60,917 nt of DNA from Eudoraea sp. (GCA_024639765.1 JAHEHU010000005.1:1338-62254); one strand, 5' to 3'. Shown: positions 25,326-34,869, numbered from the stretch's first letter. Numbers and translations are program-made. The notes: a model not told the origin generated them from the sequence alone.

Positions 25326-26138
25326 TTACTCTGTAAATCGTTCAATTACTTCCTGACTTACCCCGGTGTTGGAGAATCCACCATCATGAAACAGGTTTTG
25401 CATGGTCACTTTCTTAGTTAGATCTGAAAAGAGAGAAACCGTATAATTGGCACAATCTAGGGCGGTAGCATTTCCTAAAGGTGACATTTTTTCTGCATAT
25501 GAAATAAAGCCATCAAAACCCTTAACTCCCTGACCGGCCGTAGTAGGCGTTGGTGATTGAGAGATGGTATTGACGCGTACTTTTTTCTCTTTTCCAAAGA
25601 AATATCCAAAACTTCTGGCCACCGATTCCAAATAAGCTTTATTGTCTGCCATATCATTATAATCCGGGAACGTGCGCTGCGCGGCCATATAAGTGAGGGC
25701 CACAATACTACCCCATTGATTCATTGCATCGGCCTTGTACAAACTTTGCATTACTTTGTGGAATGAAAGGGCAGAAACATCCCATCCTTTGGTCGTAAAA
25801 TCGTATTTCTCATCAGTATATAAACGACCTTTTCTAACATTGACAGACATTCCTATAGAGTGCAATACAAAATCTAGTTTGCCTCCCAAAATTTCCATAG
25901 ACCTGGCAACCAAATTGGCGAGATCCTCTTCGCTCGTAGCATCGGCAGGAATGATCTCAGCATTGGTTTTTTTTGCCAATTCATTGATCTGACCCATTCG
26001 CATTGCAATTGGTGCATTTGTCAGAACAAAAGTGCCTCCTTCCTCATGTACCCTTTCTGCAGTTTTCCAGGCTATAGAATTCTCATCTAACGCTCCAAAT
26101 ATGATTCCCTTTTTTCCTTTGAGTAAGTTGTATCCCAT
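25326..26138 (-). CDS. fabI: Enoyl-[acyl-carrier-protein] reductase FabI
   Basis: NADH-dependent last reduction of the fatty-acid elongation cycle. The 270-residue SDR protein begins with LKGKKGIIFGALDENSIAWKTAE, has LHSIGMSVNVR and the catalytic Tyr-x6-Lys pair in YNDMADNKAYLESV, and then RVNTISQSPTPT. The FabI class, rather than FabK/FabV, is clear from size and motifs. Upstream TATATTTA on the minus strand is one mismatch from a -7 box and would give a leader of about 30 nt. A hairpin terminator follows. Confidence 0.93.
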   Translation of the reverse strand: MGYNLLKGKKGIIFGALDENSIAWKTAERVHEEGGTFVLTNAPIAMRMGQINELAKKTNAEIIPADATSEEDLANLVARSMEILGGKLDFVLHSIGMSVNVRKGRLYTDEKYDFTTKGWDVSALSFHKVMQSLYKADAMNQWGSIVALTYMAAQRTFPDYNDMADNKAYLESVARSFGYFFGKEKKVRVNTISQSPTPTTAGQGVKGFDGFISYAEKMSPLGNATALDCANYTVSLFSDLTKKVTMQNLFHDGGFSNTGVSQEVIERFTE

Positions 26139-26186
26139 GGTTTGTTTCTTAGGTTTATGTTGTCCTTAAATATATTTAATTTATTC

Positions 26187-27839
26187 TTAATTAAGTAATT
26201 GTTTGGCATGAGCCATGGCCGAATCGGATAAGGCCTTTCCCCCTAACATTTCTGCCAATTCTAACACTCGTTCTTCAGGAGAAAGTTTTTTCATACGCGT
26301 TCTGGTCACTTCACCATCGTCTTCTTTATACACTTTGTAATGATGATCTCCTTTTGAAGCAACCTGTGGGAGGTGGGTAATTGAAAAAACCTGCATCTTG
26401 GCGCTCATTTGTTCCATGATGTCGCCCATATTGTTTGAGATCTCTCCCGATACCCCAGTATCTATTTCGTCGAACATCATAGTAGGTAATTGCTCATAGG
26501 ATGCAAGTATAGATTTTATGATCAACATTATTCTGGAAAGTTCTCCTCCGGATGCTACTTTCTTTAGGGAACCAAAATTGGATCCCCTGTTCGCGGAGAA
26601 TTCAAAAACCAGGTGGTCTCTTCCGCTATTCAGAAAGGACTCAGCATTCACAAGTTCAATTCTAAATGAAGCATTAGGCATCCCTAAGGACTGCAAGGAA
26701 GATTCCAGTTTATTTTTCAATTGAGGTAAAACTTCTGTTCTTCTATTATGCAGTTCGGCTGCCAGCGCTGTCAATTCCTGTTTTGTGGCTGCTATAAGAG
26801 CCTCCTGTGCCGTTATATCTTGTTCAAGGTTTTCTGATTTACTTAATTTTTCTTCTAATTGGTTCTTTATTGCCTGAAGTTCTTCTACCGATGCTGCATT
26901 GTGCTTTTTCTGCAATGTATAAAGGAGTTGAAGTTTCTCATTAACCTCAACCAAGAGCCCCGGATTAGGAGTTACCTCTTCTTGCAGCGATTCTATTTCC
27001 GAGGTAATATCATCTAACTCCAAGAAAACTGATTGAATTCTTTCAGTTAAAGAAGCATATGTTGCTCCGTAGCCTGCCAGTTTGGATATGCTTTGCTTAC
27101 ATTGAGTGAGCAAGGTTTGTATGCCAATTTCTTCATTCGTTAAAAGCTGATGTCCATTAGACAACTGCTCCAGAATACTTTCCACATTGCTGAGCTGTTC
27201 ATAAGACGATTCTAAGTCCTCTAGAATCCCTGCTTGCAACGGTGCATTCTTTAACTCATTGTATAAAAAATTATTATAATCCTGTTCCTTTTCTGATTCG
27301 GCGAGCGATTCTGTAAGGTACTGCAACTCCTTTTGTGCTGCCTCAAACACATTCAGATGTTTATGGTATCTGGATAGAAGTTGCTTATTATTAGCAAGGG
27401 CATCTATCACCTTTAGCTGAAATTCATTCTCCGTGAGTTCCAGAGTTTGATGTTGTGAATGAATATCTATAAGACGTTGTCCTAGTTGGGACATAACGTC
27501 CAGGGTTACAGGAGTATCGTTTATAAAAGCACGAGATTTGCCATTGGGGTGAATTTCCCTCCTAAGAATGGTTCGCAGATCATAATCGAGGTCGTATGAA
27601 TCAAACATAACCTCCAAGCCGTAATCTTCAACATCAAATTCAGCTTCTATGATACATTTTAGATCCTTGTCCCGCAAGGAACTGAGATCGGCTCGCTTAC
27701 CCAATACAAGAGACAAGCCTCCTAAAAAAATAGACTTACCCGCCCCGGTTTCCCCGGTAATAGTGCTAAATCCTTTATCGAATGAGACCGAAAGGTCTTC
27801 AATAAGGGCATAGTTTTTTATGGTGAGGTGTGTCAGCAA
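26187..27839 (-). CDS. recN: DNA repair protein RecN
   Basis: SMC-like ATPase acting in double-strand break repair. The 550-residue protein has an N-terminal Walker A (GETGAGKSIFLGGL, about residues 30-43), a long central coiled-coil (about 150-370), the ABC signature SGGELSRIMLIIKS and Walker B MMFDEIDTGVSG. Length is normal. It lies 62 bp after porD in the bamD-rpoZ-coaBC-porD-recN arrangement. TATCTTTA in the gap (one mismatch to TAnnTTTG) may add a local promoter. Confidence 0.96.
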   Translation of the reverse strand: MLTHLTIKNYALIEDLSVSFDKGFSTITGETGAGKSIFLGGLSLVLGKRADLSSLRDKDLKCIIEAEFDVEDYGLEVMFDSYDLDYDLRTILRREIHPNGKSRAFINDTPVTLDVMSQLGQRLIDIHSQHQTLELTENEFQLKVIDALANNKQLLSRYHKHLNVFEAAQKELQYLTESLAESEKEQDYNNFLYNELKNAPLQAGILEDLESSYEQLSNVESILEQLSNGHQLLTNEEIGIQTLLTQCKQSISKLAGYGATYASLTERIQSVFLELDDITSEIESLQEEVTPNPGLLVEVNEKLQLLYTLQKKHNAASVEELQAIKNQLEEKLSKSENLEQDITAQEALIAATKQELTALAAELHNRRTEVLPQLKNKLESSLQSLGMPNASFRIELVNAESFLNSGRDHLVFEFSANRGSNFGSLKKVASGGELSRIMLIIKSILASYEQLPTMMFDEIDTGVSGEISNNMGDIMEQMSAKMQVFSITHLPQVASKGDHHYKVYKEDDGEVTRTRMKKLSPEERVLELAEMLGGKALSDSAMAHAKQLLN

Positions 27840-27901
27840 TTCCGTATCCTTAAAAGTAGCGTAAAGATAACCGAATATGTCCTGTAAAAAAATGGGGGAA
27901 C

Positions 27902-28795
27902 TTAATATTTTATCTCGTTCCAGGTAGAAGAATAGAACGGAGCAACCTTATTTAGGGTGCTTTTAAGGGCTACGACATCCACTTTCGGACCATCTGAAAA
28001 AATATTGAGTATCTCTTCCGATTTGGCATCGAAAAAAGTTTGGATCAAAAAAGCATTGGGCCTTCGCTGTATAAGGGTTTCAAATAAGCGCATAGAACCG
28101 GAAATCACTTGCTTTCCCGTACTATTGTTGTCTCCCAGTATATCCAATCCCTTGCGGTGATAATTATACATAGCAATCCTGTATTCCCTGAAGGTATTAG
28201 ATAACAAGTTATCCACCAGTACAAAACGGGTGCGATTATCTGTGGCAGATTGGCTCCAGCCAGAAAAATTACTGCCTTGGGCCTGTGTCACTATTTTTTG
28301 AGCTTCCTTGTAGAAATCTGTTCCACCTTCTAAGGCATAGGTGTCTGCATCGAGGCCTAGAACAATGTAAACATAATAGGCCATTACACCTACCAGGTTA
28401 GAGTTGAAAACATTTTGATTATAGATAAGAGGTTGAAATTCTATATACTCAAAGTTGAATTGGTTGTCCTTGTAATTAAAAACAGGACTTTCATAGGAAG
28501 TATTGAATACAGGCCTTGAAGACTGTATCTGAATATTGGCTTCAAACCGGTTAGATTCAAATTTGTTCACTGTAATGAACATCCTGGCATTTACGCGTTC
28601 ATTCTCCTTATATACTCTGTTGGTCCATTTGTTCTTATTTACAAAATCGTTCAGAGAGCGCTCCAGGGTTCTGAAGATCTGTTGATTGGTCTGACTTACC
28701 TGATCCGAATTTACAGTAATGACACAATTGAGCTCCTGCCCCGCAACCGTAATGGTCATAAGGAGGACACAAAAAAGGTTCACTATCTTACGCAT
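27902..28795 (-). CDS. DUF4835 / PorD-like type IX secretion protein
   Basis: A 297-residue protein with signal peptide (MRKIVNLFCVLLMTITVAGQ) and a soluble periplasmic body carrying the family start ELNCVITVNSDQVSQTNQQIF. The DUF4835 family is annotated as PorD, a type IX secretion-associated protein of Bacteroidota. Its biochemical role is not settled. Its first 8 bp overlap the end of coaBC, and recN follows. That neighbourhood is typical for Flavobacteriaceae and supports the call. Confidence 0.83.
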   Translation of the reverse strand: MRKIVNLFCVLLMTITVAGQELNCVITVNSDQVSQTNQQIFRTLERSLNDFVNKNKWTNRVYKENERVNARMFITVNKFESNRFEANIQIQSSRPVFNTSYESPVFNYKDNQFNFEYIEFQPLIYNQNVFNSNLVGVMAYYVYIVLGLDADTYALEGGTDFYKEAQKIVTQAQGSNFSGWSQSATDNRTRFVLVDNLLSNTFREYRIAMYNYHRKGLDILGDNNSTGKQVISGSMRLFETLIQRRPNAFLIQTFFDAKSEEILNIFSDGPKVDVVALKSTLNKVAPFYSSTWNEIKY

Positions 28796-29993
28796 GTATC
28801 CTGGAGATTATTTCGTTCCAAATATCTGAAGCTACTTCGGCTTTAGTCTTTACTTCAAACGATTTAATTGAAGAATTCTTGTCTATAAAGGTTATTTTAT
28901 TGGTACTGCCTCCAAAGCCTGCTCCTTTGTCCTGTAAAGAATTGAGAACAATGGCATCCAGGTTCTTCTTTTGTAATTTTTGAAGGGCGTTCGCCAGTTC
29001 GTTTTCAGTTTCCAAAGCAAAACCTACTACGTACTGTCCCTTCTTCACCTTCCCGAGGGATAACAAAATATCTTTGTTTTTTACCAATTCTAAGGTGATG
29101 TCGTCAGAAGATTTTTTGATCTTTTCTTTTGCCACGTTCTTCGGCTTATAGTCTGCAACAGCGGCGGCGGCAATTACAACTTCTGCTTTCTCAAAATGAG
29201 TGATCGCTGCAGTATACATCTCATCTGCAGAGGTTATATGAACCACCTCTATGGATGGGTCTTCTGTCTTTATACCTGACGGGCCCAGGATGAGCACTAC
29301 ATTGGCCCCTAAAGATGAAGCTTTTTTGGCCAATTCAATTCCCATTAATCCGGAAGAGTGATTCCCAATAAAACGTACAGGATCTATGGCCTCATAGGTT
29401 GGTCCTGCGGTAATCAACACTTTCTTATTTTCCAGGGGCAATCCTTTTTTTAAATGTTGTCCTATAAACGCAATGATGTTCTCGGGTTCTTCCATACGAC
29501 CCTCTCCATCTAGACCGCTGGCCAGTTCACCTGATGTAGCCGGTATCATAATATTTCCGAAGGATTGTAGTTGCTGATAATTAGCTTTTGTAGTTGGATG
29601 TTGATACATGTCAAGATCCATCGCAGGAGCAAAATACACAGGACATTTGGCAGAAAGATAGGTAGCTAGCAGAAGATTATCACTGCTGCCATTGGCCATC
29701 TTAGACATGGTATTGGCAGTTGCCGGAGCAATGATCATTAGGTCTGCCCACAATCCGAGCTCAACATGATTGTTCCAGTCTAGCGTTCCATCCTCCTCGT
29801 TTATAAAGTCGAGATGTACCGGATTCTTGGAGAGTGTGGCCAGCGTTAATGGGGTGACAAAAGAAACGGCACTTTCGGTTAAAATTACTTTAACTTCAGC
29901 GCCGGCTTTGATAAGTAAGCGAACTAAGAAAGCGGTCTTGTAGGCGGCAATACCTCCGGTAACTCCCAAAAGGATCTTTTTGCCGACTAACAT
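28788..29993 (-). CDS. coaBC: Bifunctional phosphopantothenoylcysteine decarboxylase / phosphopantothenate-cysteine ligase
   Basis: Two consecutive steps of coenzyme A synthesis in one 401-residue flavoprotein. The CoaC half holds KILLGVTGGIAAYKT, the NHVELGLWADLMIIAPATANTM segment with the active histidine, and PAMDLDMYQHP. The CoaB half begins near residue 190 with VLITAGPTYEAIDPVRFIGNHSSG and has AAAVADYKPKNVAKEKIKK with the catalytic lysine. The start is 1 bp past the rpoZ stop; the end overlaps the PorD-like gene. Confidence 0.96.
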   Translation of the reverse strand: MLVGKKILLGVTGGIAAYKTAFLVRLLIKAGAEVKVILTESAVSFVTPLTLATLSKNPVHLDFINEEDGTLDWNNHVELGLWADLMIIAPATANTMSKMANGSSDNLLLATYLSAKCPVYFAPAMDLDMYQHPTTKANYQQLQSFGNIMIPATSGELASGLDGEGRMEEPENIIAFIGQHLKKGLPLENKKVLITAGPTYEAIDPVRFIGNHSSGLMGIELAKKASSLGANVVLILGPSGIKTEDPSIEVVHITSADEMYTAAITHFEKAEVVIAAAAVADYKPKNVAKEKIKKSSDDITLELVKNKDILLSLGKVKKGQYVVGFALETENELANALQKLQKKNLDAIVLNSLQDKGAGFGGSTNKITFIDKNSSIKSFEVKTKAEVASDIWNEIISRIHA

Positions 29994-30329
29994 TTATTCT
30001 CCGTCTTTCTCAGTATTGCGATAGTAAATTCTGTCTTCCAACCATTCCATAATGGCCATGGCATGTGGCTTAGGTAATTTTTCGTAGAATTTAGAAACCT
30101 CTATTTGCTCCTTGTTCTCAAAAACTTCTTCAAGACTATCACTATAGGTAGCAAATTCTTCTAATTTCTCCAATAATTCCTTTTTGATCTCTGAGTTGAT
30201 CTGAATGGCTCTTTTTGAAGCTATGGAAATGGCCTCATAAATGTTATCTGTCTTTTGATCGAACTCATTTCTGTTGATCGTAACGGTAGAAACCGGTGCT
30301 TTGGAATTCTTTAAATCGTTCATATTCAT
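29994..30329 (-). CDS. rpoZ: RNA polymerase omega subunit (Rpb6-type)
   Basis: A small 111-residue RNA polymerase subunit that helps assemble and stabilise beta-prime. The core shows KTDNIYEAISIASKRAIQINSEIKKEL, a divergent version of the omega/Rpb6 helix pattern usual in Bacteroidota. A second ATG two codons in (30323) is equally plausible. It lies between bamD (4-bp overlap) and coaBC (adjacent), the conserved flavobacterial order, which supports the identification. Confidence 0.88.
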   Translation of the reverse strand: MNMNDLKNSKAPVSTVTINRNEFDQKTDNIYEAISIASKRAIQINSEIKKELLEKLEEFATYSDSLEEVFENKEQIEVSKFYEKLPKPHAMAIMEWLEDRIYYRNTEKDGE

Positions 30330-31168
30330 TTAGCTAAATTTTCTTGGTCCTTAAAACTGGTCATTTCTTTACTTACCTTTTCCCGTAAGTCATCAGCATC
30401 TTTTATAAAGCTGGTATTAGGATAATATTTTAAGAGATTATTGTAAGCCGCTTCAGCGGTTTCCAACCGTTCTTCTTTTCTATTTAGAGTACTGTTCAAT
30501 GCAAGATTTGTTGTTGCTACCAATTTGAGATAGAGTGCTTCTTCCCTGAAAGATGTTCCCGGATAATCAGAAACAAAATTATCCAGGGCTGCCACGGCAG
30601 ATATGCTGTAATCTAATATGTAGGAATTACCAAGTTTGGTAAACTGTTTTGCTATTTCAAATGCCTTCTTCTCCTTTTTTGTGGTTAGTTCCTTTGCCAT
30701 ACTATTAGCCTCTGGCATAAATTCAGAATCAGGATATGTATTAATGAAGTTCTGTAACTTAACAAGCGCCTTTTCCGTATCCGTTTGATCCAGTGAATAC
30801 CTTGGTGAAAGCATGTAATAGCTTTTGGCCCCTAAAAATGAAGCTTCAGCAGCTTTATCACTTTTGGGATACGACTTCAAAAATCGTTCAAATTGATATC
30901 CGGCAAAATTGTAGTTCTTAACCTGATAATACGTATTCGCCAGGAAAAATTGGACACGCTCCCCTTGCGGTTTACCAACATACTTCGGAGCTATCTGTTC
31001 AAACAACCTGTTTGCTCTTTTGAAGTCCTCGGCTTCATAGTATTTCTCAGCCATCTCGTACTTTGCTTTAACGTCTTCATTCTTTAAGACCTTTTGGTAC
31101 TCATTACAAGATTGCGACAAAAAAGCTACAACAGCCAATAAAAGTAAGATTCGGTGCTTTAAAAACAT
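30326..31168 (-). CDS. bamD: Outer membrane assembly lipoprotein BamD
   Basis: Essential lipoprotein partner of BamA in inserting beta-barrels into the outer membrane. The 280-residue protein has a lipoprotein signal (LLAVVAFLSQSC, Cys at 21) and five TPR-like helix pairs (KYEMAEKYYEAEDFKRANRLFEQI; LANTYYQVKNYNFAGYQFERF; and so on). It is first in an operon with rpoZ, coaBC, porD and recN. An exact -7 box ends 4 nt before its start codon, so the operon mRNA is probably leaderless. Confidence 0.93.
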   Translation of the reverse strand: MFLKHRILLLLAVVAFLSQSCNEYQKVLKNEDVKAKYEMAEKYYEAEDFKRANRLFEQIAPKYVGKPQGERVQFFLANTYYQVKNYNFAGYQFERFLKSYPKSDKAAEASFLGAKSYYMLSPRYSLDQTDTEKALVKLQNFINTYPDSEFMPEANSMAKELTTKKEKKAFEIAKQFTKLGNSYILDYSISAVAALDNFVSDYPGTSFREEALYLKLVATTNLALNSTLNRKEERLETAEAAYNNLLKYYPNTSFIKDADDLREKVSKEMTSFKDQENLAK

Positions 31169-31172
31169 TTTG

Positions 31173-31180
31173 CAAAATTA
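31173..31180 (-). promoter_or_regulatory. -7 box of bamD, leaderless geometry
   Basis: On the minus strand TAATTTTG is an exact TAnnTTTG match, followed by CAAA and the ATG. A transcription start about 4 nt after the box falls on or next to the A of ATG. No -33 TTG is seen at the standard spacing. Confidence 0.55.
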
Positions 31181-31278
31181 AGAATTCTAGGCGGAATAAA
31201 AAACTAAAACTTTAATGTAAACATACTAGGTTTAACCCCATAAACAAGGTGTTTTGAGGAAGATTTAACGAATTGGAC

Positions 31279-32166
31279 TCATATGGAGACCACAAATTCT
31301 CTAACGAATGAAGAAATCTTAGACTTTAAACCCGCAGATGCTTCAATTAGTGGTAAGCGCACTACGGCGGTTGAAATACCGAGACTTTCAAAAATAGCTT
31401 TGATCCCGGCCGGGTTGCCTTCTTTAAAGATAAGATCCATCCCCGGTGCAAGTGCGTGATGTAATTGATAGGCCTCTTCGTGTTCTCCGTTTAGCCCAAG
31501 ACGTATCATTTTACTCATTTGTACAGGCATTCCTTGGCCTAATACAGAGATGACACCAATACCCCCTTCTAACACTGTTGGGAGTGCCGTAATATCATCG
31601 CCAGATATTACGTGGAATCCGGAAGGAGTTTCCTTCAATAACTGTCTGATTTGATCCATATTCCCACAGGCTTCTTTTATGGCAATAATAGAAGGACAAT
31701 CATTGGCCAACCTAACAACCGTGGCTGGCAAAATGTTACTACCGGTCCTTCCTGGGACGTTGTATAGAATTATAGGCTTGGGTGATACAGCAGCTAACAT
31801 TTTATAATGTTGATAAATGCCTTCTTGGGTAGGCTTGTTGTAATAGGGAGATACAGATAGTACCGCATCAAAGGCTTCCAGATCGGCATTCTTTAATTCT
31901 TGAACAAGTTGAGAGGTGTTATTTCCACCCATCCCTATCACCAAGGGTAACCTTCCATTATTCTCTTCAATAACTGTTTTAAGTACCAGTTGCTTCTCAT
32001 CCTGGTTGAGCGTTACAGATTCGCCTGTGGTACCTAAAACCACCAGATAATCTACGCCTCCCTCTATGGAATACTGCACTACCCTTCTAAGTGACGCTAT
32101 GTCTACGGAACCGTCCTTTTTAAAAGGTGTGATCAATGCTACTCCCGTTCCATATAATTGTTCCAT
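31279..32166 (-). CDS. dapA: 4-hydroxy-tetrahydrodipicolinate synthase
   Basis: First committed step of the lysine/diaminopimelate pathway, condensing pyruvate with aspartate semialdehyde. The 295-residue TIM barrel has [21 protein letters not shown] (tyrosine of the catalytic triad) and [11 protein letters not shown] with the Schiff-base lysine at about residue 161. It starts 2 bp after the DUF6913-like gene, so the two are co-transcribed. dapF of the same pathway lies at 47.1-47.9 kb. Confidence 0.97.
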   Translation of the reverse strand: MEQLYGTGVALITPFKKDGSVDIASLRRVVQYSIEGGVDYLVVLGTTGESVTLNQDEKQLVLKTVIEENNGRLPLVIGMGGNNTSQLVQELKNADLEAFDAVLSVSPYYNKPTQEGIYQHYKMLAAVSPKPIILYNVPGRTGSNILPATVVRLANDCPSIIAIKEACGNMDQIRQLLKETPSGFHVISGDDITALPTVLEGGIGVISVLGQGMPVQMSKMIRLGLNGEHEEAYQLHHALAPGMDLIFKEGNPAGIKAIFESLGISTAVVRLPLIEASAGLKSKISSFVREFVVSI

Positions 32167-32168
32167 AA

Positions 32169-32702
32169 TTATAATTCGTTCATTACTTTTAGATACTTCT
32201 TTAATTCTGTTTTAAAGGTATTAAAATCTTGTAACCCCGTTTGCAAAATCAAATCATTCAACTCAGGATCTATTTCGGCAAAACCTACCTTTATTCTAGC
32301 TTTCGTCTTTACGGTCATTAGTTTCATGATCAACGTATCCTGTGTGTAATAATTTATAAGAAGGTCATACTCCTTGGTCAAAAATTCCAAAGCATAACTA
32401 TTCTCTACGGCTCCATTCCACCCCAGGTCTTTATCTGAAAAAACGGGAGTTGCATAGGGCGAGTTCTTATCATAAAACCCCCTATATCCAATTATTTTCA
32501 CGGCATTGGGCCTTAAATTGAACATATCAATAAACTGGTAAAAAAGATCTGCATTATCAAAAGAATCGAGATCTGCTATGACCCCAACGTTCTTAATTCC
32601 TTTCTTGTTTCTTTCAAGATCAGGATTTTTTAAGAGTTCATTCTTAAGGTATTTTTCGCCTGATTTATGCTTGAATTTGTCCTTGAGTCCCTGTAAAAAC
32701 AT
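32169..32702 (-). CDS. DUF6913-like protein of unknown function
   Basis: A 177-residue soluble protein found next to dapA in related genomes; I recall it as DUF6913. The N-terminus is basic ([19 protein letters not shown]) and the middle shows alternating beta/alpha segments ([38 protein letters not shown]) suggesting a Rossmann-like fold. No catalytic motif stands out. TACCTTTA on the minus strand about 16 nt upstream is one mismatch from a -7 box. The 2-bp gap to dapA points to a link with the diaminopimelate pathway, but this is inference. Confidence 0.7.
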   Translation of the reverse strand: MFLQGLKDKFKHKSGEKYLKNELLKNPDLERNKKGIKNVGVIADLDSFDNADLFYQFIDMFNLRPNAVKIIGYRGFYDKNSPYATPVFSDKDLGWNGAVENSYALEFLTKEYDLLINYYTQDTLIMKLMTVKTKARIKVGFAEIDPELNDLILQTGLQDFNTFKTELKKYLKVMNEL

Positions 32703-32781
32703 TTATCTTTACGTTTTGGTAAAGGTAACCATTCTCTTAGCATTTCACGGGACTAAGTTATTCCGTTTAGACATCTTAAAT

Positions 32782-33540
32782 ATGAAACATTTTGTTGTAT
32801 TTATAACAATTGTTCTCCTCACTGCTTGTGCTGAACGTCCGCCAACACTTACTTTAATTGAAGGCAAGCAACTACCCATCAATTCAGAAGTACCCTCCAA
32901 TGATTCGATCGAAACCTTTCTGCAACCTTTCCGAAATCGGGTTAACAGCGTTGTAGACAGTGTATTGGCCTTTGCTCCTAAGGAGATTGTAAAGACAGAC
33001 GGTAAATTAAACACCTCCGAAGGCAATCTGATGGCCGATATATTAATGGCGCAGTCTCAGCCCATTTTTAGATCGCGAACAGGACATGATGTAGACATTG
33101 CCCTGCTAAATTTTGGTGGTATCCGCAATGTTATCTCCGCCGGAAATGTCACCGCCCGTGCGGCCTATGAAGTGATGCCTTTTGAAAATTATATAGTGGT
33201 CCTTGAACTACCAGGAAAAGCTATCCGGGAAATGGTGGGCTATATTATTGCTTCCAACAGACCTCAGCCGTTTGGTGGTATGAAGATTGTTCTGAACAGC
33301 GACGGTACTCTACAATCTGTCAACATTCAGGGAAAACCTTTTGACGAAAATAGAACCTACTATCTTGCCACTATCGATTATCTATTATACGGAGGGGGTA
33401 AAATGAACTTTTTAACCGAACATAAAAGCGTTACTGAACTAGATTATCTGTTAAGAAATGCCATGATCGATTATTTTACAAAAATAGACACCCTGAAAGC
33501 TCAGGTAGATGACAGATTCATTCAAATCAACAATCCATGA
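32782..33540 (+). CDS. 5'-nucleotidase C-terminal domain lipoprotein
   Basis: A 252-residue lipoprotein corresponding to the substrate-binding half of UshA-type 5'-nucleotidases. I start at ATG 32782 (MKHFVVFITIVLLTAC, lipobox LTAC). The open frame runs 68 codons further upstream across the divergent gene and is not used. Motifs: EGNLMADILMAQS, LLNFGGIRNVISAGNVT and PFENYIVVLELPGKAI, matching the C-terminal nucleotidase domain. It overlaps the next gene, which encodes the metallophosphoesterase half, by 4 bp (ATGA). The pair would form a two-chain periplasmic nucleotidase. Confidence 0.88.
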   Translation: MKHFVVFITIVLLTACAERPPTLTLIEGKQLPINSEVPSNDSIETFLQPFRNRVNSVVDSVLAFAPKEIVKTDGKLNTSEGNLMADILMAQSQPIFRSRTGHDVDIALLNFGGIRNVISAGNVTARAAYEVMPFENYIVVLELPGKAIREMVGYIIASNRPQPFGGMKIVLNSDGTLQSVNIQGKPFDENRTYYLATIDYLLYGGGKMNFLTEHKSVTELDYLLRNAMIDYFTKIDTLKAQVDDRFIQINNP

Positions 33541-34451
33541 AACGCAGATCATTCATTCAGAATACGTTGTCTGGTGCCGGATTTGTTGGTCTGGGAGGTG
33601 CCTTGCTAACCAGTTGCTCATCGTTTTCCAAAAAACAAATTACCATTTTACATACCAACGATGTTCACAGTCATATAGATCCTTTTCCAAAAGAGCATGC
33701 TACATTCCCCAATTTGGGTGGTTTGGCGAGAAGGGCCACCCTAATTACACAGATACGAAATGAAAATCCCAATACCCTGCTCTTCGATGCCGGGGATATT
33801 TTTCAAGGCACACCTTATTTTAATTTTTATGGGGGTGAATTAGAGTTTAAATTAATGAGTACCCTTGGGTACGACGCGGCCACCATCGGTAATCATGATT
33901 TTGACAATGGGGTGGATGGACTTTTAGCGCAAATGCCCTATGCCAATTTTGACTTCCTCTCTGCAAACTATGATTTCACCAATACCGTGTTAGATGGCTA
34001 CACCTCCCCTTTTAAAATTTTTGTGGTTGATGGTATAAAAGTGGGTGTTTTTGGGCTTGGGATAGCGTTAGACGGACTGGTCACGAAAAAACTGTATAAG
34101 GAAACCCTATACCTCGATCCCATTGAAATGGCACAGGATATGAGTAGAATACTAAAAGAGGACAAGAAATGCGACCTTGTTATCTGCCTTTCCCACCTTG
34201 GCTATGAATATAAGAGTTCGCGCCAATTACCAAGTGACGTGATTCTGGCTTCCAAAACACAAGATATAGATCTTATCATTGGGGGGCATACGCATACCTT
34301 TCTCGATAAACCTGTTATTCGAAATAACAGAAAAGACAAGCCCGTTTTGATCAACCAGGTAGGATGTTATGGAATCAATCTGGGACGAATTGATTTTTTC
34401 TTTGATGGTTCTAAAAAAAGTACAGGGAAAGGGATGTCTATCAAAGTCTAG
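33537..34451 (+). CDS. Metallophosphoesterase half of a split 5'-nucleotidase
   Basis: A 304-residue calcineurin-like phosphoesterase carrying the catalytic half of a UshA-type nucleotidase. Metal-binding motifs run in order: LHTNDVHSH, DAGDIFQG, GNHDFDNG, CLSHLGYE and GGHTHTF. The N-terminus is a twin-arginine signal (MKRRSFIQNTL) ending in a lipobox (LTSC), so it is likely exported folded by Tat and then lipidated. It overlaps the upstream C-terminal-domain gene by 4 bp. No terminator is visible after it. Confidence 0.9.
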   Translation: MKRRSFIQNTLSGAGFVGLGGALLTSCSSFSKKQITILHTNDVHSHIDPFPKEHATFPNLGGLARRATLITQIRNENPNTLLFDAGDIFQGTPYFNFYGGELEFKLMSTLGYDAATIGNHDFDNGVDGLLAQMPYANFDFLSANYDFTNTVLDGYTSPFKIFVVDGIKVGVFGLGIALDGLVTKKLYKETLYLDPIEMAQDMSRILKEDKKCDLVICLSHLGYEYKSSRQLPSDVILASKTQDIDLIIGGHTHTFLDKPVIRNNRKDKPVLINQVGCYGINLGRIDFFFDGSKKSTGKGMSIKV

Positions 34452-34563
34452 TGCCATACCAAATTAAGGTTTACCAAGACGATCTTATTAAGAATAGAAA
34501 TTTAAAATGACGACACGTGGCTGGGTAACATTGCAGGTCTGGATATCACAATGTGCTTTACCC

Positions 34564-34869
34564 TCATGAAATCAACAATGCCGTTATAATCTCCTCAAAT
34601 TCTGCCTCCAGGGATTTATCCGGGACAGGCTTCCTTGCTTGCCTATACCAGTATTCGGCATTCCATTGATCCCCCTCCTTGCGGTGTAGATAGGCATGGA
34701 TCCAGGTAGCAGATGGCGTGTTAAGGGAATCTACCAACTCATGGGCCTTATCCCAATTTCCTTTGGCATCGTACCACAGAGAAGCTTCCTCTTCCTTCCA
34801 GGAGGTAGGTGGTGCCTCTAAATGCTCCACCAGTTTATAGAATTCCTGTATGCTATGGATAGACTTCAT
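34564..34869 (-). CDS. Small soluble protein of unknown function
   Basis: A 101-residue acidic, tryptophan-rich protein (WDKAHELVDSL; ATWIHAYLHRKEGDQWNAEYWYRQA) with a TPR-like helical look, suggesting a small protein-interaction module. I recognise similar short proteins in diverse bacteria but not a function. It follows ligA by 27 bp on the same strand and is probably the last gene of the GNAT-prmC-ligA transcript. The 112 bp beyond it, up to the nucleotidase gene, contain no terminator or other signal I can see. Confidence 0.68.
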   Translation of the reverse strand: MKSIHSIQEFYKLVEHLEAPPTSWKEEEASLWYDAKGNWDKAHELVDSLNTPSATWIHAYLHRKEGDQWNAEYWYRQARKPVPDKSLEAEFEEIITALLIS

